Of a stretch of 43,628 nt of DNA, positions 41,395 to 43,628 are shown in pieces. Both the position numbers and the translations under genes were made by a program. The notes beneath the pieces are model-generated. The model did no database searches. It was not told the DNA's origin and saw nothing but the letters and a program-made list of their open reading frames with translations. Position 1 is the stretch's first letter; each line of letters opens with the position of its first letter. Source of the stretch: an uncultured Bacilli bacterium (GTDB taxonomy: Bacteria; Bacillota_I; Bacilli_A; RF39; UBA660); NCBI GenBank assembly GCA_947598485.1, contig CANQFJ010000012.1, positions 1-43,628 on the forward strand, given 5' to 3'.

Positions 41395-43302
41395 ATGAAA
41401 AAATTAAAATTATTTGCTATAGGCATGCTTGTTGTTTTTGCCGCAGTTGGTGGTGTTAGTGCTGCTGAAAGACCTACATATGCTGATAAAGCTCGAAATT
41501 GTAAAGTAGATAATGTAAATGATTTAGAGGCTGCCATTTCTGCTAAGTGGGTTGATGGGGATGGTTATGCATCTTGTGAAGAAATAATAATTAAGCCCAA
41601 CTCTAATATTACTCTTGATAGAGATCTTACATTTAATGGTGAAAGTAATCTTAATGCTAAGAGTGGAAATATTGTATTAGATTTAAATGGTCACACAATA
41701 ACATTTACTGATTACAATAATTTTGCCATATGGAATAAGGCTAATGTTTTACTAAAAAATGGTAATATTGTACAAAAGTCTAATGGATGGAGTGCAATTG
41801 ATGTGATGAATAACGCAAGCTTAGAAACATCTGCTTTGAATGTTACAGTTTCTGGCAACGTTGATTACGATGAAGATGATAAAACTTACACATATCCTTA
41901 TGCTTTTGATGTTAGTGGACTTGATGAAGGAGAGGAAGCTACACTAGTAGTTAGCGCAGATACTGTTGTTAACGTACCAAATGGTAATGGATTAAAATTG
42001 GAAAGTTATGCAAAAGTTGTATTAGATGGTACTTGGAATACATACGGATCACTTGTAGTAGATGATAATGGTGCTACAAATACAACATATGTTAAATTTT
42101 TAGGAGGAAATTATAATGCGGAACATGGTGTTACAGTTCCTATAACAAGAGGTAATTGGACATTTGATGGTGGTACATTCACATCTAATGATACAGTTGC
42201 TATTTATATACAAAAACCTGTTAAGAAAAATGGCCAAGCTGCAGCCAAAAAAGCACAAAGTGTAAAAATAAATGGTGGTTTTTTTGAAACTAAAAATCGT
42301 TTAAGCAAAACTATACTTGCTGCTGAATTAACTAAGTTTGTTACAGGAGGAGTATTTAAAGCACCAATTATAAGTGATGAGCTAGCTTCAAAATATGTAG
42401 CTGCTAATGTTAAAACTGTAGTTGAAAACGGTGTTACATATGTTGGCAATGAATACACAATAACTGTTACTGACAGCACAAATGGTAAAGTTAAAGCTGA
42501 CAAAGCTAAAGCTATCTCAGGACAAGTAGTTACACTAACTGCTCTAGCAGATAATGACTATGTGCTTGATGCATTTACTGTTACTGATGAAAAAGGAAAT
42601 GCTATTGAAGTAGTAGATGGCAAATTCGTAATGCCAGGTAGTAATGTAACTGTTAAAGCAACATTTAAATCAGTTGCTGCTGAATCAACAAAAATAACTA
42701 CTGAAATTCCTAGTGCTGATGATGTTGTAACAACTGATGAAAAAACTTCTAATGTATTAACAGAAACATTAAAAAATACTAAAGATGAAAAGTTAAAAAA
42801 ATTATTAGAAAACCAAGATGTAACTGTTGCTCTTGAAGCTAAAGATACTACAGTAACAAATGATGAAATGAAAAAATTTGCTGAAGTTTTGCCAAATGCA
42901 ACAATCTCTAAATATTTAGATATCAATGTTTTAGTAAAAGCTGGTGAAACAACACTTAACTTACATGAATTAGATGAAGAGATAACTCTTACAGTTAAAA
43001 TACCTGAAAATTTACCTGAGGTAAAAGAAGGTTATACAAGAGTATATTACATTTTAAGAGAACATGATGGTAAAGTTGAAAAACTTAAAACAGTATTATC
43101 TGAAGACGGAACAGAATTAAGCTTTGCTACTGACAAATTCTCTACTTATGTACTTGCATATGAAGATCAAGCAAATGCTGGAAATACTCCTGAAAACCCT
43201 GATACATTAGATAATATTGGCAGTTATTTAATGATAAGCGCTATTGCTTGTACTGGTTTAGTAGCTTTAGGCTATTCAATTAAAAAGAAACTTGAAAATT
43301 AA
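41395..43302 (+). CDS. Secreted modular surface protein with C-terminal anchor (3)
   Basis: The protein has 635 residues. The signal peptide is about 1-23 (VSA-AE). Residues 30-320 look like a right-handed beta-helix (GNIVLDLNGHTITF, VLLKNGNIVQ, VKINGGFFETKN), a fold common in adhesins and carbohydrate-binding surface proteins. Residues 350-425 resemble a B-repeat of internalin type (YTITVTDSTNGKVKAD up to MPGSNVTVKATFK). The last 160 residues and the anchor (NPDTLDNIGSYLMI, hydrophobic, SIKKKLEN) are shared with the protein at 39647. The start follows GAAAGGAAG. It is the second of two tandem paralogues whose ectodomains differ and whose ends are kept the same. Confidence 0.9.
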   Translation: MKKLKLFAIGMLVVFAAVGGVSAAERPTYADKARNCKVDNVNDLEAAISAKWVDGDGYASCEEIIIKPNSNITLDRDLTFNGESNLNAKSGNIVLDLNGHTITFTDYNNFAIWNKANVLLKNGNIVQKSNGWSAIDVMNNASLETSALNVTVSGNVDYDEDDKTYTYPYAFDVSGLDEGEEATLVVSADTVVNVPNGNGLKLESYAKVVLDGTWNTYGSLVVDDNGATNTTYVKFLGGNYNAEHGVTVPITRGNWTFDGGTFTSNDTVAIYIQKPVKKNGQAAAKKAQSVKINGGFFETKNRLSKTILAAELTKFVTGGVFKAPIISDELASKYVAANVKTVVENGVTYVGNEYTITVTDSTNGKVKADKAKAISGQVVTLTALADNDYVLDAFTVTDEKGNAIEVVDGKFVMPGSNVTVKATFKSVAAESTKITTEIPSADDVVTTDEKTSNVLTETLKNTKDEKLKKLLENQDVTVALEAKDTTVTNDEMKKFAEVLPNATISKYLDINVLVKAGETTLNLHELDEEITLTVKIPENLPEVKEGYTRVYYILREHDGKVEKLKTVLSEDGTELSFATDKFSTYVLAYEDQANAGNTPENPDTLDNIGSYLMISAIACTGLVALGYSIKKKLEN

Positions 43303-43333
43303 TATTTCGAAGTAATCCTTTTCCTTTTATTTG

Positions 43334-43365
43334 ACCTATTTCTCTAACAAGAGGAATAGGTTTTT
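43334..43365 (+). terminator. Terminator of surface gene 3
   Basis: An 11-bp stem (ACCTATTTCTC/GAGGAATAGGT, one G-T pair), loop TAACAA and five T. A group II intron begins 3 bp behind the T-run. Confidence 0.88.
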
Positions 43366-43368
43366 ATG

Positions 43369-43628
43369 GTGTGACACGCATGTGTTAAAACTAGGGCACG
43401 AAAGTTGCCTGTGGGCTTGGTAGCAGGAACCACTAGCTGAAAACAAGGGTGTCCATCGTGAGGTGGAATCTGAAAGAAGTTGGAGGCAAAGTCTTGGCTC
43501 GACGGACAGAAATCACATATTAAGGCTATATAAGCTGGACGAGGTTGCCATACAAACTGAAGTCCGATACTACACGAGGTTTATATAGTAAATGTGGCGA
43601 GTATATGAGATGAAAGTGTTAACACTTA
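43369..43628 (+). mobile_element. Group II intron, 5' part (probably class C), cut by window edge
   Basis: It begins with the conserved 5' end GUGUG (GTGTGACACGCATG). Domain I elements follow: CTAGGGCACGAAAGTTGCC, ACAAGGGTGTCC, TGGAATCTGAAAGAAG, ACGGACAGAAATCACATA and AAGTCCGATACT. This order matches bacterial group II introns, and its CAAGGGTGTCC/GGAATCTGAA core is like class C introns. It lies directly behind a terminator hairpin, which is the preferred target of class C. No reverse transcriptase is seen because the window ends in domain I. Confidence 0.9.

Noticed and set aside
1-43628. A Mycoplasma-type genetic code (TGA as Trp), suggested by the strong A+T bias
   Set aside because: TGA is used as a stop (for example at the ends of trpS and the gene at 27729), Trp is encoded by TGG, and a full cell-wall pathway is present.
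1-43628. CRISPR arrays, rRNA genes or insertion sequences
   Set aside because: I saw no evenly spaced direct repeats with spacers, no rRNA sequence and no transposase.

Overview
The window is strongly A+T-rich, uses TGA as a stop and TGG for Trp, and has clear Shine-Dalgarno sites. It makes peptidoglycan (two MurE ligases, MraY, UppP, a FemABX enzyme) and carries a T-box riboswitch, YtxH and Cse60-like proteins. This points to a low-GC Bacillota (Bacilli/Erysipelotrichia-like, probably gut-associated) that is neither a wall-less Mycoplasma nor a TGA=Trp organism. It looks like ordinary chromosome with accessory patches at both ends.

Layout. 1-2.8 kb: tRNA-Gly(TCC), then three loosely related genes (possible nuclease, zinc-ribbon membrane protein, HExxH metallopeptidase-like protein). 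2.9-6.8 kb: a tightly overlapping lipid operon with an E2-like acyltransferase, an acyl-CoA/acyl-AMP ligase and two PlsC acyltransferases. 6.8-10.6 kb: two tandem MurE ligases divergent from mraY. 10.8-14.1 kb: lipoprotein, YjjX-like NTPase, FemABX transferase, trpS. 14.1-16.4 kb: a three-gene ABC transporter of LanFEG/BcrA type. 16.4-20.6 kb: GH31 glycosidase and a membrane-anchored protein. 20.6-24.1 kb: a Leu T-box controlling a small membrane protein and a leucyl-tRNA synthetase with a complete Nudix domain inserted in its editing region. 24.2-28.5 kb: pseudouridine synthase, Cse60-like protein, coiled-coil protein, trmB, lipoprotein and a YtxG/YtxH-like envelope cluster. 28.5-31.4 kb: two-component system and uppP. 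31.4-34.3 kb: small membrane proteins and a lipoprotein. 34.3-43.3 kb: three modular surface proteins sharing one C-terminal anchor, with a Fic protein, a TetR regulator, a second acyl ligase and an M23/SH3 protein between them. 43.37 kb to the right edge: the 5' part of a group II intron inserted just behind a terminator.

How the genes fit together. Much of the window serves the envelope: peptidoglycan precursors (murE pair, mraY, uppP, femX-like), acyl-lipid synthesis (two ligase loci, two PlsC) and surface proteins. The last two surface genes are tandem paralogues with near-identical promoters in which the whole spacer between -35 and -10 is a (TA)n tract, the arrangement expected for slipped-strand phase variation. 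Their ectodomains differ, but the promoter, leader, C-terminal 150 residues and 3' region are shared, so this looks like a locus for switching and diversifying surface proteins.

The strongest candidates for something unusual are the phase-variable surface locus with its non-canonical C-terminal motif, the LeuRS-Nudix fusion, the E2-like/ligase/PlsC operon whose E2 motif has lost its histidine, and the MurE pair with different substrate-pocket motifs. No CRISPR array, insertion sequence or rRNA was seen.
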